Shown one piece after another: positions 15,815 to 22,577 of a stretch of DNA of 33,020 bases. Position 1 is the first letter of the stretch. Each line of letters starts with the position of its first letter. This DNA is from UBA8516 sp035457865 (GTDB taxonomy: Archaea > Thermoproteota > Nitrososphaeria > Nitrososphaerales > Nitrosopumilaceae): the NCBI GenBank assembly GCA_035457865.1, contig DATIAR010000078.1:1-33020 (forward strand), read 5' to 3'. The notes beneath the pieces are model-generated. The model was given only the letters and a program-made list of their open reading frames with translations, searched no databases and had not been told where the DNA came from. A program made the position numbers and the translations under genes.

Positions 15815-16376
15815 TGTTAACGCCCCTTTCACTTTTTTCGAGTTTACTTACTCTCTTTCGTAAAGAATGTAACTCTTTGTAAATATCGTCAAGGTCATTC
15901 TTAGTTGGAACATTTGCGGTTTCAAGTAAGGTAGAAAGCATATTGTTCCAGTGTTTTGAAAGTTCAAGTTCACTTGATATAAGCTTCCCAAAGTTTTCTC
16001 CAAATTTTTGAGAATCAAAAAGCTGTGTGAAATCGTTTTCAAATATATCAATCCAAACACGTTTTGATGCTTCTAGGTTTTCCATGTCTTGAGGGATTTC
16101 TGGGATTTTTTTATTAACTTTTTTCTGTGCTTCAATCCATGTATCCGAAAGTTGTTTGTAGTATTCAGCAAGTCTAGTGTTAAATTCTGTCAGATCTTCG
16201 TTTGCTTCTATCATTTCATTAGCAAGTTTCTTTGCTTGCATAGCAAACTTTCTCATAGGCCCCGCAGAAGTTAGTGCAGCGGGTTTGCTTGCCATGAGAT
16301 AGACTATGTCTGTCCAGAATAGTGAAAGGTGTTTGTAATATTCTAGCGATTTTTTGTAATCAGGTTCTACTGTCAT
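15804..16376 (-). CDS. phaE: PHA synthase accessory subunit PhaE
   Basis: A 190-residue partner of class III PhaC. It is mostly helical, with a C-terminal coiled coil (DDIYKELHSLRKRVSKLEKSE) and the RVWIDIFENDFTQLFDSQKFGENFGKL segment seen in PhaE-family proteins. I place the start at ATG 16376 (MTVEPDYKKSLEYYKH), 28 nt downstream of a TATA box on the same strand. The longer frame upstream is hydrophobic, AT-rich and covers the promoter. It overlaps phaC by 11 nt. Short archaeal PhaE proteins of about 180 residues are known from haloarchaea. Confidence 0.9.
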   Translation of the reverse strand: MTVEPDYKKSLEYYKHLSLFWTDIVYLMASKPAALTSAGPMRKFAMQAKKLANEMIEANEDLTEFNTRLAEYYKQLSDTWIEAQKKVNKKIPEIPQDMENLEASKRVWIDIFENDFTQLFDSQKFGENFGKLISSELELSKHWNNMLSTLLETANVPTKNDLDDIYKELHSLRKRVSKLEKSERGVNNGK

Positions 16377-16400
16377 ATTTAGATAATAGAAAGAGATCTC

Positions 16401-16408
16401 AATAAATA
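16401..16408 (-). promoter_or_regulatory. TATA box of phaEC
   Basis: TATTTATT on the minus strand, centred about 28 nt upstream of the phaE ATG. The operon mRNA would be leaderless or nearly so. Confidence 0.5.
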
Positions 16409-16479
16409 GATCGTGTATTATAATTACACAGTGATAATTAATTTTATGAGACAAAAAATAACACGGAGTACGAAACGAT

Positions 16480-16830
16480 ATGGATTTTGATGCAATATGC
16501 AAAAAGATCAAGGGTTTAGATTCAAGGATAAGATTTGCAGGCATAGTAAATAATCAGGGCAGACTTGTTGCTGGAGGCATGAAAGAAGACAAAAAGCCTC
16601 TTGAGGATACAAAAGATGATGAAATGTTGTTCATGGAACTCGTTTTAAGAACAAAGATGCGAAAAGAATTCGATAAACAACTTGGGGCAGTAAAGTTTGC
16701 AATGTCATACAGAGAAAAGGCAGTAGTAATGAGTTTTCCATTTGGTGAACATGTCATGTTGGTATCTGCTGAAAAAGAAATAGATTTTGCAAAAATTCCA
16801 TTTAAAATATTGAAGATTTTAGAAAGCTAG
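16480..16830 (+). CDS. Thaumarchaeal conserved protein, roadblock-like
   Basis: A 116-residue cytoplasmic protein. FDAICKKIKGLDSRIRFAGIVNNQGRLVAGGMKEDKKPL resembles the start of a roadblock/LC7-type fold, in which strands carry VNNQGRLVAGG. The second half (GAVKFAMSYREKAVVMSFPFGEHVMLVSAEKEIDF) has the alternating strands of the same fold. I believe many paralogues of this type occur in Nitrososphaerota (DUF6659-like), but I cannot confirm the family here. It is divergent from phaE and overlaps the 3' end of the regulator gene by 4 nt on the opposite strand. Confidence 0.75.
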   Translation: MDFDAICKKIKGLDSRIRFAGIVNNQGRLVAGGMKEDKKPLEDTKDDEMLFMELVLRTKMRKEFDKQLGAVKFAMSYREKAVVMSFPFGEHVMLVSAEKEIDFAKIPFKILKILES

Positions 16831-17723
16831 GATTGTGAACTTTCGTATACGGTCTGGCACCATTGTAGCATGGTGTCTAGATCTTCACAAACAAAATCTG
16901 CTTTAATCTTTGTCTTTTTTGCTAGTTTTGTACAAAGAACAAGATGTAATGCTTTACCAAATTTTGTCTTGCTTGAATTTACTGCTTCAGAAAAGAATTT
17001 GGAACCACTTTCTGTTGATGAAAATATTACTATTATCATCAAATCTTGTTTTTTAGTCCATATCTTGTTTAGAAATTTTTGTAAATCAATATCAAACATG
17101 ACATCTATTGCGGATGACATGTCACCAAGTTGTGAAACTTTCCATCCATCAGCATGAAAGGCTGCAGAGGCAGCTTGGGCAAGAAGGACACTATCGTGAT
17201 CAGTAGAAAACACAATCATATTTTTTTTTGAATTTATATCTACCTCTGTTAGATTAACAATTTGAATAGAATTTGAAATTATTTCGTCCAGAAAATTTTT
17301 CTCTGATTTGCCGATTTTTCCTTTCTCATACAAGTCTTTGACTGAGTCTATTGCGGGGGAAATTACTTCAGTAAGTATCTTTATAGGATTTGCACTTGAA
17401 TGTAGCGAGTTTCTAAGTAGACCATATGCTTCTTTATGTTCACCTGATAGAAGATATTCTAAATATCTAGTTTGTACTTGAAAGAAATCAGCCGGGAAAT
17501 TAAAATGAGTTACTCCTTCTTCCATGAACCACAGGTTTACACTTCCTATGTTTTTTTGCTTGACTAGACCTTCCGCAGAAAAGACATTAAGATACTTTGT
17601 CATAGTGATTCTGTTTATCCCAAGTTTTTTAGATATTTCAGTGCCAGAAAGACCTGTCTTTGAATTTCTTAAAAGGTCAATTAATTTTTCTTTAATCTTT
17701 TCAGGTTGGTAACCTCGTGTCAC
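16827..17723 (-). CDS. Winged-helix regulator with degenerate B12-binding-like domain
   Basis: A 298-residue protein. The N-terminal helix-turn-helix (KLIDLLRNSKTGLSGTEISKKLGINRITMTKYLNVFSAEGLV) is followed by a wing. After a helical middle section (RNSLHSSANPIKILTEVISPAIDSVKDLYEKGKIGKSEKNFLDEIISNS, like the methionine-synthase cap domain) comes a Rossmann-like part, MIVFSTDHDSVLLAQAASAAFHADGWKVSQLG. This aligns with B12-binding domains but lacks their DxHxxG histidine motif. Start: GTG 17723, at leaderless distance (about 26 nt) from the TATA box 17747-17753; a longer reading from 17801 would run through that promoter. The ligand is unknown. A palindromic site lies upstream. Confidence 0.75.
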   Translation of the reverse strand: MTRGYQPEKIKEKLIDLLRNSKTGLSGTEISKKLGINRITMTKYLNVFSAEGLVKQKNIGSVNLWFMEEGVTHFNFPADFFQVQTRYLEYLLSGEHKEAYGLLRNSLHSSANPIKILTEVISPAIDSVKDLYEKGKIGKSEKNFLDEIISNSIQIVNLTEVDINSKKNMIVFSTDHDSVLLAQAASAAFHADGWKVSQLGDMSSAIDVMFDIDLQKFLNKIWTKKQDLMIIVIFSSTESGSKFFSEAVNSSKTKFGKALHLVLCTKLAKKTKIKADFVCEDLDTMLQWCQTVYESSQS

Positions 17724-17746
17724 AAATTTTGAAAATATTCGGCTAG

Positions 17747-17753
17747 TATAAAG
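17747..17753 (-). promoter_or_regulatory. TATA box of the winged-helix regulator
   Basis: CTTTATA on the minus strand, about 26 nt upstream of the GTG at 17723. It supports a leaderless transcript and the shorter reading of the regulator. Confidence 0.55.
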
Positions 17754-17779
17754 TATTGCCAGATAATTTGACCAACAGT

Positions 17780-17799
17780 GGGCATAACATGTTATACCC
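17780..17799. promoter_or_regulatory. 20-nt palindromic operator candidate
   Basis: GGGCATAACATGTTATACCC has 18 of 20 self-complementary positions, with the perfect core ATAACATGTTAT. It lies about 30-50 nt upstream of the regulator's TATA box, a position typical for an archaeal activator site or autoregulation. The binding protein is not known; the adjacent winged-helix protein is the obvious candidate. Confidence 0.55.
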
Positions 17800-18118
17800 A
17801 ACTGATGGCCCAGGTACTTTGGTATGGTCTAGTTACGAGCGCACCTCCTTTAATAATTCAATTTCAACAAATAAAAAATGCGTAGAATTGATACTTAATA
17901 CTTAAAAGACACTATTCAAAGTTTTAAAAATCAAATTCACATTGAGTTAGAAATAATTGAATTTTCAGTAATAGTAACATACAAATTATTTTTGTTAACT
18001 GATTAACGAATTTTCTTTGAATTAATTTATTCGATAGATCATGATTATATTTTGACTGTGCCAAACACAGAAACATTAAATACTTGTGTACTTTAAAATA
18101 CGGTAATAGGTTAGTAAA

Positions 18119-18505
18119 ATGCCAAAAGCAGGATTCAAATCAATAACAGTTTCAGAGTCAGTATATAACAAGTTCCATGATGTTTACAAGAAGAATAAAC
18201 AAGAACTTGCAATGAAAGGCATCAACAGTTTTGCAGGATACATCACTTTCATGATGGAAGATTTGATGCAAAAAGATGAGACCTTTGCAAGATATGCACC
18301 AAAACTAGAAAAAATTGCGGTAGATGACAACAGAGTGGTTCTTAAAGACAACATCAAAAACAGAATTGCAGAAGTAGCAATTCAAAATGGCGAGCTTTAT
18401 TGCATGTTGTGCGAGGAAAAAGATTGTTTCCATGTAGGTTTTGTATTCTCACTTCCTGATGTTTACGAAGTTTTGAATGCACGCGGAATCAAGCACCAGC
18501 GATAA
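18119..18505 (+). CDS. Conserved protein, ribbon-helix-helix-like with Cys3-His cluster
   Basis: A 128-residue protein. The N-terminus (FKSITVSESVYNKFHDVYKKNKQELAMKGINSFAGYITFMMEDLMQ) has the strand-helix-helix pattern of ribbon-helix-helix DNA-binding proteins. The C-terminal half carries Cys95, Cys98, Cys103 and His105 (YCMLCEEKDCFHVGF), a likely small zinc site. It may be a DNA-binding regulator; this is inferred from the pattern. The TATA-like TTTAAAATA is about 23 nt upstream, so the transcript would be nearly leaderless. It sits between the regulator and tRNA-Leu and is not part of an evident operon. Confidence 0.7.
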   Translation: MPKAGFKSITVSESVYNKFHDVYKKNKQELAMKGINSFAGYITFMMEDLMQKDETFARYAPKLEKIAVDDNRVVLKDNIKNRIAEVAIQNGELYCMLCEEKDCFHVGFVFSLPDVYEVLNARGIKHQR

Positions 18506-18511
18506 AAAAGG

Positions 18512-18631
18512 TGCAGGAGGTGGGATTTGAACCCACGAACCCCTAAGAGACGGGATCACCCATTTTTATGATCTTAAGTCCCGCGCGTCCAAAGGCCTAA
18601 ACCTTCTTTGGCCAGGCTCGGCGACTCCTGC
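18512..18631 (-). tRNA. tRNA-Leu(TAA) with two introns
   Basis: Class II tRNA. Acceptor GCAGGAG pairs with CTCCTGC, and the long variable arm contains TCTCTTAGGGG. The anticodon stem CGGGA/TCCCG has loop CTTAAGA (TAA) after removal of a 16-nt canonical intron (18557-18572). The D arm reads correctly (GCC ... GGC) only if a further 19 nt (18587-18605) are removed at about position 23/24. That insert folds against its flank as CCAAAG/CTTTGG. The T loop is TTCAAAT. CCA is not encoded. The canonical intron is firm; the D-arm intron is inferred from the cloverleaf. Confidence 0.9.
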
Positions 18632-18732
18632 GTTTTATTAGCTAAAAGTTGTCCGAATTAAACGTTTTACAAAAAAAAAATTTTTCAAAATCAAGTAAGA
18701 TTAATAAGGTTACAATAAAGCGAGTTTGTCAT

Positions 18733-18806
18733 GCTTCGATAGCTCAGCCTGGTAGAGCGTTACCTTGGTAAGGTAAAGGTCGCGGGATCGAATCCCGCTC
18801 GGAGCT
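18733..18806 (+). tRNA. tRNA-Thr(GGT)
   Basis: A 74-nt intronless tRNA. The acceptor GCTTCGA pairs with TCGGAGC, the anticodon stem TTACC/GGTAA has loop TTGGTAA (GGT), and the T stem is GCGGG/CCCGC. The T loop is ATCGAAT, with A where T54 is normal, which is odd. The discriminator is T. The gene abuts the stop codon of the adenine methylase on the opposite strand. Confidence 0.92.
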
Positions 18807-19670
18807 TCAATAATTTTTAATTAAGAGCTCTGAGTGTCCAGTTCTCTTTTTTGAATCTGAATTTATGAAGCGATTTGCGCTTATTTCTATTGTCTTATCT
18901 AAATAATCTTCAAAAAGATCTAAGACTTCATCTGACTTTGAGTTTGAAACCATTACCTTGCAACCTTTAGAATCTAACCTCTGAAATTCCAAAAACAATC
19001 TTTCTTGATCTTCATAACCAAAATTATCATTAGTATAGCTAGTAAAGTTAGAACTCTGGCTCACAGGCTGATATGGTGGATCAAGATATACAAAGTCATT
19101 TTTTTGTGCTGATTCAAGAGTTTTTGTAAAGTCTTGGCATTTTATTGAAATGTTTTTCGATTGTAAGACATGACTAACTGCAATAAGATTGTCTTTATTC
19201 ACTATGTTTGGATTGGTATATTTTCCTAGGGGTACATTGAATTTCCCTTTGCTGTTTACTCGGTATAACCCATTAAAACAAGTCTTATTTAGGAAGATTA
19301 ATCTAGAGACTTTCTCAATTTGGGTTTTGGGGTTGCTTCCTCTTATGGCATAATAGTATTCTTCAGAATTTTTGAAATATTTTTCAGAATGGAATTCTAA
19401 CGCAGAAATTAATTCACTAACTCTGTCGCGAATTGTAACATAAGAAAGAATAAGGTCAGAATTCAAGTCTGATACAAAACATTCTAGTTGTGGAGTTTTC
19501 GCGATGAGATGAAACATAACTGCACCACCCCCCAGAAATGGTTCAAAGTATGAATCAAATTTTTTTGGCATGTGTTTTGAAATTATTGGTATAAGTTGTC
19601 GTTTTCCACCTGCCCACTTGACAAATGGTTTTGGGGTAAAAGATAGAAGTTGTTTGTAGTGTTGTTTCAA
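18807..19670 (-). CDS. Dam-type DNA adenine N6-methyltransferase, solitary
   Basis: A 287-residue D12-class (alpha group) adenine methylase of the M.DpnIIA/Dam family. The SAM site is FVKWAGGKRQL (16-26) plus FEPFLGGGAVMFHL, and the catalytic motif is DPPY (187-190). A recognition region FLNKTCFNGLYRVNSKGKFNVPLGKY resembles GATC-specific members, and the C-terminal NRFINSDSKKRTGHSELLI is typical. GATC specificity is predicted, not shown. No restriction endonuclease or nicking enzyme lies beside it. Its stop touches the end of tRNA-Thr, a common insertion spot, so acquisition by transfer is possible. Confidence 0.92.
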   Translation of the reverse strand: MKQHYKQLLSFTPKPFVKWAGGKRQLIPIISKHMPKKFDSYFEPFLGGGAVMFHLIAKTPQLECFVSDLNSDLILSYVTIRDRVSELISALEFHSEKYFKNSEEYYYAIRGSNPKTQIEKVSRLIFLNKTCFNGLYRVNSKGKFNVPLGKYTNPNIVNKDNLIAVSHVLQSKNISIKCQDFTKTLESAQKNDFVYLDPPYQPVSQSSNFTSYTNDNFGYEDQERLFLEFQRLDSKGCKVMVSNSKSDEVLDLFEDYLDKTIEISANRFINSDSKKRTGHSELLIKNY

Positions 19671-19820
19671 TAATGATTAGTTTCGAAATTTTATTTCCTA
19701 TCGTTTGACAACAAAAGATCACATAGTGTACAATATTTTTTAATCTAAAATGATGAGACAGATTTTTGAAACTTAGTATAAACTAGCTACCAAAAAAATA
19801 AAGTAAAAGGAAAGGGAAGT

Positions 19821-20471
19821 TTAGTCCCACTTAGACCAAGCTGCCATCCATCTATATGTCCACGTTGTCAGCTTACAACCTAATGCTGCCATCGTTGGAG
19901 CCAATACAGCACCAGCGCCAGCGCCAAGTGCTACGGGACTGTTATAGAACTTACCTACTTGGGGTTCTATCGGAGTCATGTATGGAGGCAATGTTGGCCT
20001 TGGATATTTGAATGCAGTCTCTAGCGGGTCTGCTACCAGCATGAGATTTATCATGTTAAACAATGGCAGAGACATTCCAACTAACACACCGCCCATAAGG
20101 ATGAGAGAGTGTTTGTTCTTCTTTGTTGCCCAGTAAACGAGGTCCAACAGCAATGCTGATGGTATCCAGACTGGTGTAACAATGAAGTCATATGGATATC
20201 CTAGTGAGAACCATGCTGCCTTCGCAACCCACGTATACACCGTCATTATTAGTGCATAGTAAGTTGCTGTTCCTGGAACTCCAGTAAACGTAAGGTAGTA
20301 GGCGGCACCGACTATAAGCATGAGTGTTTGTGACAATGAAAATATCACAAATGAGGTCCATGCCCAGTCTGTATAGAATATGTAGTCTCCAGCGTTAATT
20401 GTCAACAATGTAGAGTTGACTGCAACCACTACTATGAATAAGTAGTGAGTACATCGTCTTAGCCAGACCAT
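19821..20471 (-). CDS. amoA: Ammonia monooxygenase subunit A
   Basis: A 216-residue archaeal AmoA, a membrane subunit of the copper enzyme that oxidises ammonia to hydroxylamine, feeding energy metabolism. The sequence MVWLRRCTHYLFIVVVAVN, the GDYIFYTDWAW and GYPYDFIVTPVW stretches, and the ending TYRWMAAWSKWD are diagnostic of AOA AmoA. Several membrane spans are visible. The start ATG is about 27 nt from a TATA box. Same strand as amoX and amoC but separated from amoX by 115 nt and with its own promoter. Confidence 0.99.
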   Translation of the reverse strand: MVWLRRCTHYLFIVVVAVNSTLLTINAGDYIFYTDWAWTSFVIFSLSQTLMLIVGAAYYLTFTGVPGTATYYALIMTVYTWVAKAAWFSLGYPYDFIVTPVWIPSALLLDLVYWATKKNKHSLILMGGVLVGMSLPLFNMINLMLVADPLETAFKYPRPTLPPYMTPIEPQVGKFYNSPVALGAGAGAVLAPTMAALGCKLTTWTYRWMAAWSKWD

Positions 20472-20494
20472 ATTGCAGTAGAGAAGAGGTGTGA

Positions 20495-20502
20495 TATATA
20501 AA
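20495..20502 (-). promoter_or_regulatory. TATA box of amoA
   Basis: TTTATATA on the minus strand, centred about 27 nt upstream of the amoA ATG, implying a leaderless transcript starting independently of amoX. Confidence 0.6.
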
Positions 20503-20586
20503 ATTTTATGCGTAATTATAGATCTGATTTCTATACTCTTGAGTGATTGGGCAAAACAAGAAAAAGAAGTGTGAATTGGATATTTC

Positions 20587-20943
20587 CTATCCGTTAACGA
20601 ACATGACTATCAAGACTGTTGCGACTGCAGTTCCACCTATTACACCTGCTAATATGCCGTTGCTGTTTTTCGATGAGCCTTCTTGTCCCACCTTAACACA
20701 GAATAGGTAACCAATTGCCTCAATGATAGTCAGCACAATAAACGCATAGTGACCGCTTGGTGCCGGATAAGCCCATGGATAATAGAAGTATCCAACTGCA
20801 GTACCAGCAAATGTCGATAGCCAGGCTGCTAGGTATCCAAGAGTATACAGACCAATCATGTTTTCAACACGCTTGCCTATCATCTTGTTTACGTCAGAAC
20901 TAGATGCGCCACCGCCAGAACCGAATCCTTTTGGTAAGGTCAT
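20587..20943 (-). CDS. amoX: AMO-associated membrane subunit AmoX
   Basis: A 118-residue membrane protein found between amoA and amoC in AOA genomes and recovered with the archaeal AMO complex. After a flexible Gly/Ser-rich head (LPKGFGSGGGASSSD) it has about three hydrophobic segments: YTLGYLAAWLSTFAGTAVGYF, YAFIVLTIIEAIGYLFC and GVIGGTAVATVLIVMFV. The location and sequence fit AmoX (orf38). A TATA-like ACTTAAAAGT on the minus strand (20967-20975) lies about 28 nt upstream of the ATG. Confidence 0.95.
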   Translation of the reverse strand: MTLPKGFGSGGGASSSDVNKMIGKRVENMIGLYTLGYLAAWLSTFAGTAVGYFYYPWAYPAPSGHYAFIVLTIIEAIGYLFCVKVGQEGSSKNSNGILAGVIGGTAVATVLIVMFVNG

Positions 20944-20966
20944 TTGGCAATATAATAATCCGTATA

Positions 20967-20975
20967 CTTTTAAGT
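20967..20975 (-). promoter_or_regulatory. TATA-like box of amoX
   Basis: CTTAAAAGT on the minus strand centred about 28 nt from the amoX ATG. It suggests a separate promoter for this gene within the amo cluster. Confidence 0.45.
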
Positions 20976-21012
20976 CTTTCCGGTATTTGAGAGAAAAACT
21001 TCTGGTTATATT

Positions 21013-21049
21013 ATTTAAAATAAGAAAAAGAGTGCGCTTTTGCGCGTAC
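21013..21049 (-). terminator. Hairpin and T-rich terminator of amoC
   Basis: Directly after the amoC stop the minus strand reads GCGCAAAAGCGC, a 4-bp GC stem with an AAAA loop, flanked by GT/AC pairs. It is followed by CTCTTTTTCTTATTTT. A hairpin plus a U-rich tract is a good transcription stop, separating amoC from amoX. Confidence 0.6.
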
Positions 21050-21053
21050 TTTT

Positions 21054-21617
21054 CTATGGGATGGATCTGCTGTACAGTTTGCCTTCTAGGGCCATCTTGT
21101 ACATTTCAGCAACATATGGATTCTCACCTGGGGTTTCTGCGCCAAGTTCGACCAGTCGTGCATATACTCTAACTACATAGGCAAGTGCGCCCATGAATGC
21201 AACGACCACACCCATATTGAACATCCAGTGGTTTGGTACTGCAAAGATTTCCTCTACATACCAGAAGTGCCACATCTCGTTGACACCAATTGTAAACATG
21301 GTTGCCAGATAACCTAGAATAGTCATCTTCAGACCAGTGTTCATGGAGTTGTTTGGACCCCTTAGAATTGGTACCTTTCTATCATAGATCGACACAGCAC
21401 CCCAACCTAATGGCAGTGCTACAAAGTGGCTATAGAGCCACCAGTGTGCTGGTGTAAATGCACTATCTCTGATAGAAGTTTGATGTAGTGAACCATCGAC
21501 AAAGTTGTCGACTTCCACGGATGCCGCTGTAGATCCCATTGCTATGACGATCATCCAAATCTTTTTCAGTCTTTGGATCTCGACTTCTTTTGGAATCAGT
21601 GCCGGCATTTGTGCCAT
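21054..21617 (-). CDS. amoC: Ammonia monooxygenase subunit C
   Basis: A 187-residue archaeal AmoC with multiple membrane spans. Landmark sequences are EVDNFVDGSLHQTSIRDSAFTPAHWWLYSHFVALPLGWGAVSIYDRK and GVNEMWHFWYVEEIFAVPNHWMFN. The Asp/His residues in these helices correspond to the copper-ligand region of pMMO/AMO C subunits. The start ATG lies about 26 nt from TTTATATATA (minus strand), so the mRNA is probably leaderless. It is divergent from amoB across a 263-nt intergenic region and is followed by its own terminator. Confidence 0.98.
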   Translation of the reverse strand: MAQMPALIPKEVEIQRLKKIWMIVIAMGSTAASVEVDNFVDGSLHQTSIRDSAFTPAHWWLYSHFVALPLGWGAVSIYDRKVPILRGPNNSMNTGLKMTILGYLATMFTIGVNEMWHFWYVEEIFAVPNHWMFNMGVVVAFMGALAYVVRVYARLVELGAETPGENPYVAEMYKMALEGKLYSRSIP

Positions 21618-21638
21618 GTTGCATCTGACGTTTGTTCT

Positions 21639-21647
21639 ATATATAAA
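21639..21647 (-). promoter_or_regulatory. TATA box of amoC
   Basis: TTATATATA on the minus strand, centred about 26 nt upstream of the amoC ATG at 21617. A leaderless start is predicted. Confidence 0.6.
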
Positions 21648-21723
21648 GTATGAACTGCGTAAATAGGCTTTTTTATTTTATTTTATTCATGTATGTCCAG
21701 TATTATTGTTAAAAATTTAATGA

Positions 21724-21737
21724 AAAATCTAGATTTT
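21724..21737. promoter_or_regulatory. 14-nt perfect palindrome between amoC and amoB
   Basis: AAAATCTAGATTTT is fully self-complementary and sits in the divergent amoC/amoB regulatory gap, upstream of both promoters. It might be a dimer binding site. AT-rich palindromes of this length can occur by chance. Confidence 0.35.
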
Positions 21738-21841
21738 ATCTAAAACATACAACATCTGAAATTTCCTCTATGATGTTAATCATTGGTGATTATCGTAATT
21801 TTTTCCTCAAGATATAATTCCATATTGACAACCAGGGTAAA

Positions 21842-21850
21842 ACATATATC
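21842..21850 (+). promoter_or_regulatory. TATA box of amoB
   Basis: ACATATATC on the plus strand, centred about 35-40 nt upstream of the amoB start codons at 21881/21887. This gives a short leader of roughly 8-14 nt. Confidence 0.5.
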
Positions 21851-21880
21851 GTTGGTCTTTCTGTCATGGAATAGTTACGG

Positions 21881-22453
21881 ATGACTATGATAAATAAAAA
21901 ACTAATCGTAGCAGCACTAGGTGTGATTGTTGCATTGGGAGCAGTAGGACCAACAATAGGTCAAATGCTACAACAGGCAGAAGCACACGGTGTACAGGCA
22001 CAACTCCAGAGTCGTTTCGTTAGAATTGAAGATGAGACCTTTTCAAGACAATCTCTAAACACTGGAGAAACCATCACAGTAAAAGGAACTTTGGTAAGCC
22101 TGATACAACGAGACCTTAGAGGTTGGCTTTCTGTATTCAGTGAATCAACAAACGCCGGTAACAGATGGGAATTCATATCACGAGATCCGCCGGGCAATGT
22201 TATTGATATTCCAGGAAACGGTGTTGTTGACTATACACTTGTAGTCAAAGCACTTGAGCCAGGAGTTTATCACATGCACACACAGCTTAACGTTGCGTCA
22301 ATTGGCCCAGGACTTGGTCCAGGACAAACAGTCGTGGTCGAAGGTGAAACTATAATCAAACCAATTCCATATGCAAACATTGCATATCAGTCTATAATCA
22401 TAGCAGTTGGTTATGTAGTTACATTTGCAACCAGACCGTGGCAAGTGATCTAA
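21881..22453 (+). CDS. amoB: Ammonia monooxygenase subunit B
   Basis: A 190-residue archaeal AmoB, far shorter than bacterial PmoB because AOA lack the second cupredoxin domain. An N-terminal helix/signal (KLIVAALGVIVALGAVGPTIGQ) ends near AEAHGVQAQ; the conserved His after cleavage is a copper ligand position. The beta-rich domain includes SGETITVKGTL-like NTGETITVKGTL and PGVYHMHTQLNV (HMH, further copper ligands). A C-terminal membrane helix (YQSIIIAVGYVVTFATRPWQVI) anchors it. It could start at either ATG, 21881 or 21887. It is divergent from amoC. Confidence 0.98.
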   Translation: MTMINKKLIVAALGVIVALGAVGPTIGQMLQQAEAHGVQAQLQSRFVRIEDETFSRQSLNTGETITVKGTLVSLIQRDLRGWLSVFSESTNAGNRWEFISRDPPGNVIDIPGNGVVDYTLVVKALEPGVYHMHTQLNVASIGPGLGPGQTVVVEGETIIKPIPYANIAYQSIIIAVGYVVTFATRPWQVI

Positions 22454-22454
22454 A

Positions 22455-22495
22455 ACCCTCCCTCCTTTTCATTTTCTTAATTTTTCATTTGTCGA
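22455..22495 (+). terminator. Pyrimidine-rich terminator after amoB
   Basis: The 3' flank of amoB is a dense C/T tract containing several T-runs (CCTTTTCATTTTCTTAATTTTTC). There is no hairpin, but such U-rich tracts terminate archaeal transcription. Confidence 0.4.
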
Positions 22496-22577
22496 TAGAC
22501 TGACCTAGTCAAATTCGTTCAGACCAACTCTGCTAAAAAGACAAAATCATTATAACTAAAGCTATCAGATGAGTCTT

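Larger units (their letters stand above)
17724..18118. other. 395-nt intergenic region between divergent genes
   Basis: An AT-rich gap between the regulator (minus) and the 128-residue gene (plus). It holds the regulator's TATA box, the 20-nt palindrome, an AAAGGAGGTG tract (minus strand, around 17847-17856) without a following frame, and a CTGTG-n5-CACAG inverted repeat near 18056-18070. A TATA-like TTTAAAATA is placed about 23 nt upstream of the ATG at 18119. No convincing coding frame or RNA gene was seen. Confidence 0.6.

Noticed and set aside
16377..16544. N-terminal extension of phaE (MPANLILESKPLIFLHIASKS...)
   Set aside because: Covers the TATA box and has non-family, AT-driven composition; the ATG at 16376 fits PhaE and promoter spacing.
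17724..17801. 26-residue upstream extension of the winged-helix regulator
   Set aside because: Starts at a TTG inside the palindrome and includes the TATA box; GTG 17723 is better.
17820..17860. AAAGGAGGTG (minus strand) as a ribosome-binding site of an extra gene
   Set aside because: Only GTG CGC TCG TAA follows, a two-residue frame; no gene could be supported. The plus-strand resemblance to the 16S 3' end (CACCTCCTTT) is short and isolated.
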